This document shows positions 1-7,886 of a DNA stretch of 30,994 nt, piece after piece; the first letter of the stretch is position 1; every line of letters starts with the position of its first letter. Position numbers and translations under genes: made by a program. Source of the stretch: CAYVUI01 sp964454745 (lineage in GTDB: Bacteria; Planctomycetota; Phycisphaerae; Sedimentisphaerales; Anaerohalosphaeraceae); assembly GCA_964454745.1 (NCBI GenBank), contig CAYVUI010000048.1, forward strand, positions 1 to 30,994, in the 5' to 3' direction. Under the pieces are notes generated by a model, which saw only the letters and a program-made list of their open reading frames with translations, did not search any database and had not been told where the DNA came from.

Positions 1-178
1 CTTCGTCGGAGATAGACAGCGACTCGGACCAATCCTGATGCGCCAGCGATAACAGGGCCGGGTTGGCATCCAGCAACAGAGATAGTTGTTCATATTGTTC
101 GCGATAGTCGTTCACAATTTTTAAGCTTGACTTACCCACAAAATTAAAGTATGGTTCATTCGACGCTTGCGTTCTCAT
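1..178 (-). CDS. Transposase, N-terminal 59 residues (runs off left edge)
   Basis: The minus strand opens at an ATG at 178 and reads to the window edge without a stop. The protein starts MRTQASNEPYFNFVGKSSLK and continues with an acidic, leucine-rich helix. From memory this resembles the N terminus of ISNCY-type transposases common in planctomycetes and related bacteria, but the catalytic part is outside the window, so the family is a guess. An AAAGGA ribosome-binding site lies just upstream (about 187-193 on the plus strand), which supports this start. The leader has an inverted repeat reaching the start codon (see 179-232). With the integrase remnant next door it marks a mobile-DNA boundary on the left of the glycan locus. 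Confidence 0.55.
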   Translation of the reverse strand, partial: MRTQASNEPYFNFVGKSSLKIVNDYREQYEQLSLLLDANPALLSLAHQDWSESLSISDE

Positions 179-232
179 AAGTCTGTTCCTTTCGTGTTTT
201 GTTGACGATTACATTGTAAAGGCAACAGACTT
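179..232 (-). promoter_or_regulatory. Inverted repeat in transposase leader
   Basis: AAGTCTGTT (179-187) and AACAGACTT (224-232) are perfect 9-bp inverted copies separated by 36 bases. On the minus strand one arm directly abuts the ATG of the transposase and touches its ribosome-binding site, so pairing could hide the start. Read on the plus strand, the distal arm runs into a T tract (231-237), so it could equally act as a terminator for transcription entering the element. Both roles are inferred. Confidence 0.4.
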
Positions 233-259
233 TTTTTACACTTTTTTCGCTCAACTTTA

Positions 260-597
260 CAGCATTTCTTTTCCGCAACAGGAACTAAATATGTTTACAG
301 TTTGGATGTTGGACAGGAGAAATTGTTCAGGAAAAAGTTCAATTATCGTAAATGGCGTAAGATCACAAAAGCAGCTGGTTTTAAAGATTTGAAGTTTCAC
401 GATCTACGTCGTACATTTTGTTCTTTGTTGGCTCAGAATGGGGTGTCAACTGAGTGACTCAAAGGTTGTTGGAGCATTCCTCGCCAAATTTGACAAATAA
501 GATTTATACAAATGTCGACCCTGTGCTGCGGGATGCTATTGAACAATTACCTATTACCTCTTGGTTATGCAATAAAGTCATCCCCGAATCACTTTAG
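260..597 (+). pseudogene. Tyrosine recombinase/integrase remnant (C-terminal part, frameshifted)
   Basis: No start codon or N-terminal domain is present. In one frame from about 272, the sequence encodes a stretch ending in KFHDLRRTFCSLLAQNGVST, the H-x-L-R-R-T-F arginine box of phage-type integrases. A TGA follows at 454-456. Shifting frame there gives VTQRLLEHSSPNLTNKIYTN, which contains the box II L-L-x-H and the catalytic tyrosine of I-Y-T-N-V. That frame ends at a TAG at 595-597. The two halves join without missing residues, so a single frameshift plus loss of the N terminus explains the remnant. It is not expected to be active. It suggests that the region arrived on, or was later hit by, an integrating element. 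Confidence 0.75.
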
Positions 598-880
598 CTG
601 TTTCTTTTTCACAATCTTAATCGGCTTATTGACTCTATTTAGATGAGCATCCAGAGGGCTGACCAGTGCCTGACAATCATCCTATAATACTGATTTTACT
701 CAATGCCTCGCTATTTGAAGAAATTTCATTTATTACCCTGCCATTTTACAGTGATATGAAAGACATCTATTTTTCAATATTTTTCGGCAATCTCCATCAA
801 GATTTGTTGTGAGCGTAAGATATTGCTGATAAAAGGCTTATATGTTTTTTGGAAATTATATTATTTTTTTTAATTTTCTG
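598..880. other. Intergenic stretch, no gene seen
   Basis: AT-rich DNA between the integrase remnant and the promoter of the GntR-type regulator. I see no ORF with a ribosome-binding site, no tRNA-like cloverleaf and no repeat. A TATAAT at 683-688 lacks a good -35 box at the right distance. Confidence 0.5.
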
Positions 881-909
881 TTGTAAAGCAGCAGGCAATG
901 CGATATAAT
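881..909 (+). promoter_or_regulatory. Sigma70-type promoter of the GntR-type regulator
   Basis: TTGTAA (881-886) and a perfect TATAAT (904-909) are separated by 17 bases, the optimal spacing. Transcription would start near 916, giving a leader of about 50 bases that contains the inverted repeat at 916-950 and the AAGGA ribosome-binding site at 953-957. Confidence 0.65.
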
Positions 910-915
910 TTGAGA

Positions 916-950
916 GTGTTGCGAAAGACTTTTGATGTCAGTCTTAACAC
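916..950 (+). promoter_or_regulatory. Imperfect inverted repeat, candidate operator or leader hairpin
   Basis: GTGTT then AAGAC (916-929, with four extra bases between them) is mirrored by GTCTT-AACAC (941-950). It begins at the predicted transcription start, immediately downstream of the -10 box, where binding by the encoded regulator would block its own transcription. It could also fold as a leader hairpin. I did not find an obvious second copy upstream of the other genes. Confidence 0.4.
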
Positions 951-966
951 TTAAGGATTTAATCGT

Positions 967-2061
967 ATGACAACAAGCAATGTTATGCCGTTAACTAAAA
1001 AACCCAAATACAGGGTGATCTTCGAGAAACTTCAAGCCAAAATCGCAGAGGGTTACTACAAAGTTGGAGACTCTCTACCTACCCAACAGCAAATGATGGA
1101 AAAATATGGGGTATCTTTAAGCACTATTCGGCAGTCGCTAAGTGAGCTTGAAAAGGAAGGCTGGGTCAAGGCTCAACATGGAAGGGGTTGTTTTGTTCTT
1201 TCAAAGTCTGACAGCAAAGTCGAAAAACTGCAACAAACTGGCTTGGGCTGTGCAATTCTATCGGAGAGGTTAGATCACCCCGGTTATATGGTCATTCTTA
1301 GAAATGCTGCAAGACACCTGATGCAAAATGGTTATGAGTTGTCTTTAGGAATATTTGATCCAAATATAAAAGCGGAAGTTAATTCTCTGCTGATTTATAT
1401 AAATGGACTTAAGAAAGTGGTTATCACAGGGGCTGTTTCGTTGGATTTGTTGAAAAATATTCCGGAAAAGGCGTATTCTAAAATTGTCTTTGCAACTCAT
1501 TTTTTAGGCAAAGAATGCTATGACTTTGCTGAGGCCAAGGGCTTGTCAACTCTTAACACAGACGCAATTTCCGCGGGCTATATGGCATCTCAGATGCTGC
1601 TGCTTGCGGGGCACAAAAACATAGGATGCGTTGTAAGCAGCAGCGGTACTTATTCGGAGGATATACGTGAGGGCTTTATGCGATGCTGTATTGAAGCCGG
1701 GATCGAATCTCCTCCAACTTTCCAAATCTGTTCCATTGCCGAGGAACTTATCGCGATGGATAAAATCTCAAGTATGAAGGAAATAACTGGCTTGGTTGTT
1801 CAGGGCGACCTCAACGCCTGTCGCTTCGTACATCGATTTATTGAGCCTTCTAAAACGAAAAGTTCTACACTAAACAGTGTAGTGGGAATTGATGGCGCCC
1901 CCAAGTCCAATCTTGATGTCCAGGACTTAAGCAGAGTCAATATCAACCTTGAGATGCTTGGAGTAGATGCCGCCAAGGCAATATTAACAGATAATACGAG
2001 AATTTGCAAAGTACTGCCGGTTAGGGTAGAAGCCGGCAAAACGGTTGTAAGATTAACTTAG
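967..2061 (+). CDS. GntR-family DNA-binding / LacI-type sugar-sensing regulator
   Basis: This is a transcriptional regulator with two domains. Residues about 15-78 form a GntR winged helix-turn-helix, seen in the pattern G-D-S-L-P-T-Q-Q-Q then Y-G-V-S-L-S-T-I-R-Q-S-L. Residues about 92-364 resemble a LacI/periplasmic-binding-protein sensor (GYMASQMLLLAGHKNIGCVV, then an S-E-D-I-R-E-G-F segment). The order matches AraR-like regulators that sense sugars. The length of 364 residues is normal for this class. The start is supported by AAGGA 9 bases upstream. It has its own promoter and points toward the surface-protein and catabolic genes, which it probably controls; the ligand cannot be read from the sequence. 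Confidence 0.88.
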   Translation: MTTSNVMPLTKKPKYRVIFEKLQAKIAEGYYKVGDSLPTQQQMMEKYGVSLSTIRQSLSELEKEGWVKAQHGRGCFVLSKSDSKVEKLQQTGLGCAILSERLDHPGYMVILRNAARHLMQNGYELSLGIFDPNIKAEVNSLLIYINGLKKVVITGAVSLDLLKNIPEKAYSKIVFATHFLGKECYDFAEAKGLSTLNTDAISAGYMASQMLLLAGHKNIGCVVSSSGTYSEDIREGFMRCCIEAGIESPPTFQICSIAEELIAMDKISSMKEITGLVVQGDLNACRFVHRFIEPSKTKSSTLNSVVGIDGAPKSNLDVQDLSRVNINLEMLGVDAAKAILTDNTRICKVLPVRVEAGKTVVRLT

Positions 2062-2109
2062 TTAGTATGTGCTTTTAACTTTTTATTAACTCAATCGGAG
2101 GTAAGGAAA

Positions 2110-2907
2110 ATGAAAAATGTAAGTATTGTGATGGTGATGTTTATTGCTTTAGTGAGCAATATTGCTGTGGCGGATTACTTGTTCACTAATGGGAACGGTG
2201 ATGGTCTCTGGCGGACCGACGGCAACTGGAGTGCGGCTGGTGCTCCGGGTTCAGGCGATCATGCCCGAATCAGTGACAGCCTGACAGCTGTTATTGATGA
2301 TAATACGACCGCGCTATGTAATTATCTGGTTGTCGGCAATAGTTCCGCAGGTAATGTATCCATGACGGGCGGTTCGCTGGCAACTTCAGGCGAATTCTGG
2401 TTAAGTTATGCCGGTAACGCCTCTTTTACAATGACCAACGGCACCGTGAATATTTTGGATCCAGATGGCGCCAGAATTGGAACCAAATCTGGATATGATG
2501 CTTTGTTACAGATCGAAGGCGGCACTTTTACGACTCCTAAGTTGTATGTTCCCCATCCCCAAGCCACAACAGGAACCGCCAAGGTTAACCTTTTCGGTGG
2601 TATGCTTGAGGTTACAAGAACAGATTTGACCAGTCTTATAATTTATGGTGATTACAATGGTTCAATTGAAATGCAGGGCGATGCCGTATTGAAGTATTGG
2701 GGCGATCGGAAAGCAGGCCTTAATGACTTGATTAACAACAAAGAACTGATTTATGCCGGTGAGGCAGGTAAAAGTCTTCAGATCACTGAATACTTTGATA
2801 CAGACGGGGTGACGCCGCTTTACAGCACGGTCACCGTCATTCCGGAACCGGCGACGCTTGCGTTGCTTGGAATTGGTTCTGTATCGATGCTTCGTAGAAA
2901 AAAATAA
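2110..2907 (+). CDS. PEP-CTERM-anchored surface protein with T5SS/PEP-CTERM beta repeats
   Basis: The 265-residue protein starts with a signal peptide (hydrophobic residues 5-20, cut near VA/DYLF). It then has a beta-strand repeat module (phrases such as VVGNSSAGNVSMTGG, SFTMTNGTVNI) typical of T5SS/PEP-CTERM-associated repeats. It ends with a PEP-CTERM sorting signal: V-I-P-E-P-A-T, a short hydrophobic span, then R-R-K-K. Such tails are handled by exosortase systems and tie proteins to the cell surface or matrix. A strong GGAGG ribosome-binding site precedes the ATG. The whole body is a near copy of the N-terminal modules of the next two genes. No catalytic domain is visible, so it is likely structural or a binding protein. 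The link to glycan use comes only from its position. Confidence 0.85.
   Translation: MKNVSIVMVMFIALVSNIAVADYLFTNGNGDGLWRTDGNWSAAGAPGSGDHARISDSLTAVIDDNTTALCNYLVVGNSSAGNVSMTGGSLATSGEFWLSYAGNASFTMTNGTVNILDPDGARIGTKSGYDALLQIEGGTFTTPKLYVPHPQATTGTAKVNLFGGMLEVTRTDLTSLIIYGDYNGSIEMQGDAVLKYWGDRKAGLNDLINNKELIYAGEAGKSLQITEYFDTDGVTPLYSTVTVIPEPATLALLGIGSVSMLRRKK
2487..2573 (+). repeat. Shared block, copy 1 of 3 (surface-protein module)
   Basis: These 87 bases are identical to 3393-3479 in the next gene. A 45-base core (2505-2549) is also identical to 5871-5915 in the third gene. The block lies in the middle of the shared beta module and indicates recent duplication or gene conversion. Confidence 0.9.
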
Positions 2908-2916
2908 AAAGACATT

Positions 2917-2953
2917 GCCGAAAGCGGCACCTTCAGCAGGTTTCGCTTTTGGC
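2917..2953 (+). terminator. Stem-loop between the first two surface-protein genes
   Basis: GCCGAAAGC (2917-2925) pairs with GCTTTTGGC (2945-2953), 9 base pairs with one G-U, loop of 19. No T tract follows, so it is at best a weak terminator or an mRNA-processing hairpin that could uncouple expression of the two genes. Confidence 0.35.
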
Positions 2954-3006
2954 CTTTGAAATTGTGCTGTAAAGTTCTGTTTTAATCTTATTTACAGGAG
3001 ATCGTT

Positions 3007-5322
3007 ATGAAATCCAGGTATTTATTATTGTTGATGGTGTTGACCATATTTGCGGGTCATACCGTCATGGCAGCGGACTATCTTTTTACGGATGGAGACG
3101 AAAATGACAGTCTCTGGCAAACCGACGGCAACTGGTCTGAGCCCAATTCTCCGGGATCCAGTAACCATGCCCGTGTCAGTGACAGTTTAACCGTCGATAT
3201 TGTTAGTTCAACCGGAGCAGCTTGTAATTATCTGGTTGTGGGCAACTCATCAGAGGGTCATGTAATGATGTCAGGCGGGTCGCTGACAACGTCAGGTAGA
3301 ATTTTCTTAAGTCAAGCCGGTGACGCCTCTTTTACAATGACCGATGGAACCGTTGAAATTTTGGATTCAGATGGGGCCAGAATTGGAACCAGATCTGGAT
3401 ATGATGCTTTGTTACAGATCGAAGGCGGCACTTTTACGACTCCTAAGTTGTATGTTCCCCATCCCCAAGCCACAACAGGCACTGCCAAAGTTAACCTTTT
3501 CGGCGGTATGCTTGAGGTTACACGAACTGATTTGACCAGTCTTCTAATTAATGGCGATTACAATGGTTCGATTGAGATGCGGGGCGATGCCATACTGAAG
3601 TATTGGGGGAATAGAACGGCGGCTTTAAATGATTTGATAAACAACAAGGGATTGATTTATGCTGGCGAGGCAGGGAAGAGCCTTCAGGTCACTGAATACT
3701 TTGAGACGGATGGAACAACGGTGCTTTATTGCACGGTGACTGTTGTTGATGGGGCACCCACTCCGATGTCTGTCAGATTTGATAATGCGGCAGGGGACAA
3801 CCTGTGGTCCACTGAGGATAACTGGACGCCACGCGTTCCGCTGGATATTGACACTGCATTTATCCTGGAGACGGACCCCAACGATTGTCAAATCGAGTCA
3901 GGTATTCATGCTGCTGCGGCTAATCTTTGGGTAGGACATGGCGGCCAAGGCGGTCCGGGCGATTTGGAAATGACCGGCGGCTCTCTGACAATTACTGAAA
4001 AAACTCTTGGTATCGGCACAGATGGAACAACGGGCAGTTTTACGATGGCAGGCGGTGATGTTTATATCGGCACCGAAAACGAGGGCGACATACGCTTCGG
4101 ATATACCGGCGGCGAGGGTTCATTGACAATCAATGGCGGAATTATCTCAACGCATCGCGTGTATCTTCCTGCGTTAGCGCGGGATCCCAATCAATTTGAC
4201 GACCCCAACAGTGTTGGATTTATTCAAATCAATGACGGTACGCTTGAAATCAGATGGGAGGCTGACAGCGGTCTTTTAATTGAGTTTGAGAACGGTTATG
4301 GAACCGGGGAAGGGTCCATGGAGATTAATGGAACCGGCTTGCTTAAATACAAGGGCGATAAGGTTAACAGGCTGAATTTCTTTAAAGCAAATGGATTGAT
4401 CTCTACGAGCAATACCGATCCGGCGAAAGAGCTGGTTGCTTATTATGATGCGGTTGAGGATTGGACTTATATGGGCTTGGGACAGTATCAATCAACCGAT
4501 CTTGACAAAAATCTTGTTGTCGATGTCAATGATTTGGGACTGTTTGGCTCCAACTGGCTTGAGACGATGGTAGTGGATGAGATTAATCCCAATCTGGTTA
4601 TTTATGCCCCACAGATTTCGCCAATTACTATCGATGGCGACCTTTCTGACTGGACTGAAAGCAGTGATCTGGCAGTTTTTGGCAAGTGGTATCCCAATGG
4701 GACCGGTTTGACTTCGACGACCACGGCCCAATATGCCTGGAATGATGCCGGTGACATACTCTATATCGGAGTGGAGACGACAGAGTCAAATCAGCCTGTA
4801 AGGCTTGAAGTGGGCGGTTTGATGGGGTATTTGTCGAATCCGACCGCAACTGTTTCTGATGCCAATGAAGCGACTCAGTTTCTGTTTCAGTATAATGGCA
4901 GCACCGTGGATATTACTAACCAAGAGGGCGGTTCAGTGTCCGGTATTTCAGCAGTCCGCAGTTTGGAAGGTTCAACCGTTACCTTTGAAATTGCCGTTCC
5001 GATTTACAGTGACTGGACAACGGGCACAGGTATGTTGGATTTAACCAGTGGTATGGATGTCTATGTGTATGCCAATCTTTTCGATACAAATGGAGATGCT
5101 GCTGACAGCCAATGTGCCGATGGGGTCCAGGTATATTATCCGAATAAGGTCGTAACAACGGTGTCTTCGGCGGTTCGTTTACTGAATGCATTGCCAGCCA
5201 GCTGCAGCGATTTGCCGGACACCCGTGTGAATCCGGCTGATTTTGACGCAGATTGTGTTGTTAATTTAAAAGACTTTGCGGTTTTGGCTTCCGATTGGAT
5301 GCAAGACTATTATCCGTTCTAA
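3007..5322 (+). CDS. Secreted multidomain protein: two beta-repeat modules, CBM9/DOMON-like domain, dockerin-like segments
   Basis: The 771-residue protein begins with a signal peptide (about 1-23). Residues 24-250 are the beta module shared with both neighbours. Residues about 255-490 are a second, diverged module of the same kind (DLEMTGGSLTI, GSFTMAGGDVYI). A dockerin-like EF-hand segment follows at about 498-517 (DLDKNLVVDVNDLGLFGSNW). Residues about 529-715 form a beta domain with the motif ITIDGDLSDW that resembles CBM9/DOMON-like carbohydrate-binding domains. A second dockerin-like segment (ADFDADCVVNLKDFAVLASDW) closes the protein. There is no PEP-CTERM tail and no catalytic domain. 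An AGGAG ribosome-binding site supports the start. It is probably a surface or extracellular glycan-binding scaffold. In planctomycetes dockerin-like segments are common without classical cellulosomes, so a cohesin partner should not be assumed. Confidence 0.8.
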   Translation: MKSRYLLLLMVLTIFAGHTVMAADYLFTDGDENDSLWQTDGNWSEPNSPGSSNHARVSDSLTVDIVSSTGAACNYLVVGNSSEGHVMMSGGSLTTSGRIFLSQAGDASFTMTDGTVEILDSDGARIGTRSGYDALLQIEGGTFTTPKLYVPHPQATTGTAKVNLFGGMLEVTRTDLTSLLINGDYNGSIEMRGDAILKYWGNRTAALNDLINNKGLIYAGEAGKSLQVTEYFETDGTTVLYCTVTVVDGAPTPMSVRFDNAAGDNLWSTEDNWTPRVPLDIDTAFILETDPNDCQIESGIHAAAANLWVGHGGQGGPGDLEMTGGSLTITEKTLGIGTDGTTGSFTMAGGDVYIGTENEGDIRFGYTGGEGSLTINGGIISTHRVYLPALARDPNQFDDPNSVGFIQINDGTLEIRWEADSGLLIEFENGYGTGEGSMEINGTGLLKYKGDKVNRLNFFKANGLISTSNTDPAKELVAYYDAVEDWTYMGLGQYQSTDLDKNLVVDVNDLGLFGSNWLETMVVDEINPNLVIYAPQISPITIDGDLSDWTESSDLAVFGKWYPNGTGLTSTTTAQYAWNDAGDILYIGVETTESNQPVRLEVGGLMGYLSNPTATVSDANEATQFLFQYNGSTVDITNQEGGSVSGISAVRSLEGSTVTFEIAVPIYSDWTTGTGMLDLTSGMDVYVYANLFDTNGDAADSQCADGVQVYYPNKVVTTVSSAVRLLNALPASCSDLPDTRVNPADFDADCVVNLKDFAVLASDWMQDYYPF
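3393..3479 (+). repeat. Shared block, copy 2 of 3 (surface-protein module)
   Basis: Identical over 87 bases to 2487-2573. A further stretch at about 3487-3548 is almost identical to about 5950-6011 in the third gene, so this copy is a mosaic, closer to copy 1 in one part and to copy 3 in another. Confidence 0.9.
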
Positions 5323-5369
5323 ATGCAGTCACATAACATTACATTGAGCGGATAGCTTAAGAGTTAAGA

Positions 5370-5405
5370 TTCAGGCGACGGTGCGAATCGACGTCGTCGC
5401 CTGAA
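5370..5405 (+). terminator. Strong stem-loop after the second surface-protein gene
   Basis: TTCAGGCGACG (5370-5380) and CGTCGCCTGAA (5395-5405) form a perfect 11-bp, GC-rich stem with a 14-base loop. There is no T tract downstream, so it is not a textbook intrinsic terminator, but its strength and its place in a 144-base gap suggest a transcript end or an mRNA-stabilising hairpin. Confidence 0.5.
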
Positions 5406-5466
5406 ACCTTTACTAAGAAATAACTGTGTTCATTTTTGTGGAATCAAACATTTTGCCGGAGTTTTT

Positions 5467-7827
5467 ATGACAATTAAGCATTATACTAATATAATAACAA
5501 TCCTGATTGTCGCCATACTTGGTAACGTTGGTGTGGCGGATTACTTATTTACTAATGGCGCCAGTGATGGTCTCTGGCGGACGGACGGCAACTGGAATGT
5601 GGCTGGTGCTCCTGGTTCAGGCGATCATGCCCGAATCAGTGACAGTTTAACTGCTGTGATTGATGACGAGACAACGGCTGTTTGTAATTATCTGGTTGTC
5701 GGCAACAGCTCTTCTGGTGCTGTGTCCATGTCCGGCGGTTCGCTGGCAACTTCAGGCGAATTCTGGTTAAGTCAAGCCGGTGACGCATCCTTTACAATGA
5801 CCAACGGCACCGTGAATGTACTGGATCCGGATGGCGCCAGAATTGGATGCAAGCCAGGATATAATGCCCTGTTACAGATCGAAGGCGGCACTTTTACGAC
5901 TCCTAAGTTGTATGTACCCCATCCTCAAGCCTCGACAACAGGCACTGCCAAGGTTAACCTTTTCGGCGGTATGCTTGAGGTTACACGAACTGATTTGACC
6001 AGTCTTCTAATTTATGGTGATTACAATGGTTCGATTGAGATGAGAGGCGATGGTGTTTTGAAGTGGCATGGAGATAGAGCGGCTGCCTTAAATGATTTGA
6101 TAAACAACAAAGAGCTGATTTATGCCGGCCAGACGGGTGCGACGCTTGAGATTACTGAGCATTTTGATACGGATGGAACAACGGTGCTTTATAACACCGT
6201 GACAGTCGTTCCACCAGAAAACCCCGAAGGAGATCCGGATTTAAACACCGATGGTGCAGTGGAAAACTTGGATTTACGCATTCTGGCCGAGAATTGGTTG
6301 CAGAACACCACCGTTGGTGATATCATCGGAGAGGATTCTTTTGTAAATTATTTTGATTTCTCTCTTCTCGCCGGTTTCTGGTTTGACTTTGACCAAACAT
6401 ACTTCTTTCCGGAAGATTACGGTGCGGTCGGCGATGGTGTGACTGATGATACCGACGCTTTCTATGCCGCTTCTCAAGCTATTGAGGCTGCAAACGGTGG
6501 AAAACTTTATCTCTCACCAGGTAAAACATACAGGGTCGGCAGGCAATATCATGTTTTCGGTCAATATCCTTACTGGCAGGCGGCGCGTATCATTTACTTT
6601 GAAAATGTAACGGGTAAAATTACTATCCTGGGCAATGGTGCTACCCTCAAAGCCAACGAAGGTTTGAAATACGGCTCTTACCACCCAATTACCGGTGAGC
6701 CTTATATTCATGAGGACCCAGAAGGTTTCAGAGATCCGGATTATAGAACCGGTGCTTATAAAGGTATGATCGATGTTTTAAATTGCTCTGATATTGAGAT
6801 CCGGAATATCAATCTCGATGGGAATATCAGCAGTCTGGAACTTGGGGGCTACTGGTCTGATCTTTATCAATGTTATGCACATGGTATTCATTTAATAGAC
6901 GTTGATAATGCTGCAATTTATGATGTAAATTCAAGCTACCATGGGTTTGACGGCCTTTATGTGAGACATCGTTACATAAATGAGAACAGCGATCCCACGC
7001 CTGTTTACATTGAAAACAGTATTTTCAACTATAATGGAAGGCAAGGGTTTTCCTGGGTTGGTGGGATTGGCTTAACCGCCGTCAATTGCAAATTTAATCA
7101 TACAGGAAAAGCACCCGATGGTTTTTATTCTCCACCGGCAGCAGGTGTTGATATTGAGCCGCTCGATACAGAATTATGTCTTGATGGCAACTTTGTAGAC
7201 TGTGATTTTGTTGATAACAGAGGATGTGGTTTCGTCGCAAATAACCCTGAAGGCAGGAATGTGAAAAATGTGGAATTCAACAACTGCCTTTTCTGGGGGA
7301 CAACAAATTGGTCACTGTGGCCTTTCCAAAAGCAGCTCGTATTCAAGGACTGCCGAATTTACGGCACATTAGTTAATGTTTACTTTTCCGAGTCGCAGCC
7401 GGAACTTTCAGGCAAATTCCTTAGATGTCACTTTGAGGATTACACTGGGTATTATGAAGGTCAGTTATATGATTCACATCGGGGTAATGGTGGCCTGCTG
7501 CAATTTCATGGAGATAACATCATCATCGAAGACAGTAATATTGTGGCAAATTCTTTAAGGGCATTTTATATGGCCTATGACGATCAGGAAATTATAAGAG
7601 ATTGTACTGTAACCCATAAATATGTTTATGGCGGCGCAAGTCAGTCAACTATTACAGGTGCATCTATTGAAAATACACAGTTCAAAGAAGAATTACCTGC
7701 TGGAACCAACTATTTTATCGATGTTAACAATGTAACTGTTGGCCCAGGTGTTATTGTTGATGGGCCGCAATGCAAATGGCAGAGTACCTCCGGCCCGACC
7801 GGCACGATACCGGAAGGTACATATTAG
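5467..7827 (+). CDS. Secreted pectate-lyase-3-type beta-helix protein with N-terminal surface module
   Basis: The 786-residue protein has a signal peptide (about 1-23, cut near VA/DYLF) and the shared beta module (24-250). A dockerin-like region follows at about 257-300 (DLNTDGAVENLDLRILAENW and a second, weaker half). From about residue 312 it is a right-handed beta helix. The opening FPEDYGAVGDGVTDDTDAF, followed by K-L-Y-L-S-P-G-K-T-Y, is characteristic of pectate lyase 3 / GH28-like proteins. The helix runs to the C terminus. This is likely the extracellular enzyme that cuts or binds a polysaccharide, either a lyase or a hydrolase; the catalytic residues cannot be assigned confidently. 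CCGGAG six bases upstream of the ATG supports the start. No PEP-CTERM tail is present. Confidence 0.82.
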   Translation: MTIKHYTNIITILIVAILGNVGVADYLFTNGASDGLWRTDGNWNVAGAPGSGDHARISDSLTAVIDDETTAVCNYLVVGNSSSGAVSMSGGSLATSGEFWLSQAGDASFTMTNGTVNVLDPDGARIGCKPGYNALLQIEGGTFTTPKLYVPHPQASTTGTAKVNLFGGMLEVTRTDLTSLLIYGDYNGSIEMRGDGVLKWHGDRAAALNDLINNKELIYAGQTGATLEITEHFDTDGTTVLYNTVTVVPPENPEGDPDLNTDGAVENLDLRILAENWLQNTTVGDIIGEDSFVNYFDFSLLAGFWFDFDQTYFFPEDYGAVGDGVTDDTDAFYAASQAIEAANGGKLYLSPGKTYRVGRQYHVFGQYPYWQAARIIYFENVTGKITILGNGATLKANEGLKYGSYHPITGEPYIHEDPEGFRDPDYRTGAYKGMIDVLNCSDIEIRNINLDGNISSLELGGYWSDLYQCYAHGIHLIDVDNAAIYDVNSSYHGFDGLYVRHRYINENSDPTPVYIENSIFNYNGRQGFSWVGGIGLTAVNCKFNHTGKAPDGFYSPPAAGVDIEPLDTELCLDGNFVDCDFVDNRGCGFVANNPEGRNVKNVEFNNCLFWGTTNWSLWPFQKQLVFKDCRIYGTLVNVYFSESQPELSGKFLRCHFEDYTGYYEGQLYDSHRGNGGLLQFHGDNIIIEDSNIVANSLRAFYMAYDDQEIIRDCTVTHKYVYGGASQSTITGASIENTQFKEELPAGTNYFIDVNNVTVGPGVIVDGPQCKWQSTSGPTGTIPEGTY
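5871..5915 (+). repeat. Shared block, copy 3 of 3 (surface-protein module)
   Basis: These 45 bases are identical to 2505-2549 and 3411-3455. Flanking sequence is diverged but still clearly homologous, with a small in-frame insertion just after the block. Confidence 0.9.
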
Positions 7828-7886
7828 AAAAGCATACTTCGTAAAAAATTATAACTATTTTGATATATATTAAGAGGATGCTTAAA

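Noticed and set aside
659..688. Possible promoter (CTGACC, 18 bases, TATAAT)
   Set aside because: The -10 box is good but the -35 box is poor and no gene follows until 967, which has a much better promoter.
2059..2110. Read-through of the TAG ending the GntR-type regulator into the PEP-CTERM gene
   Set aside because: The two genes happen to be in the same frame, but the second has its own strong GGAGG site and signal peptide, and the spacer encodes nothing conserved.
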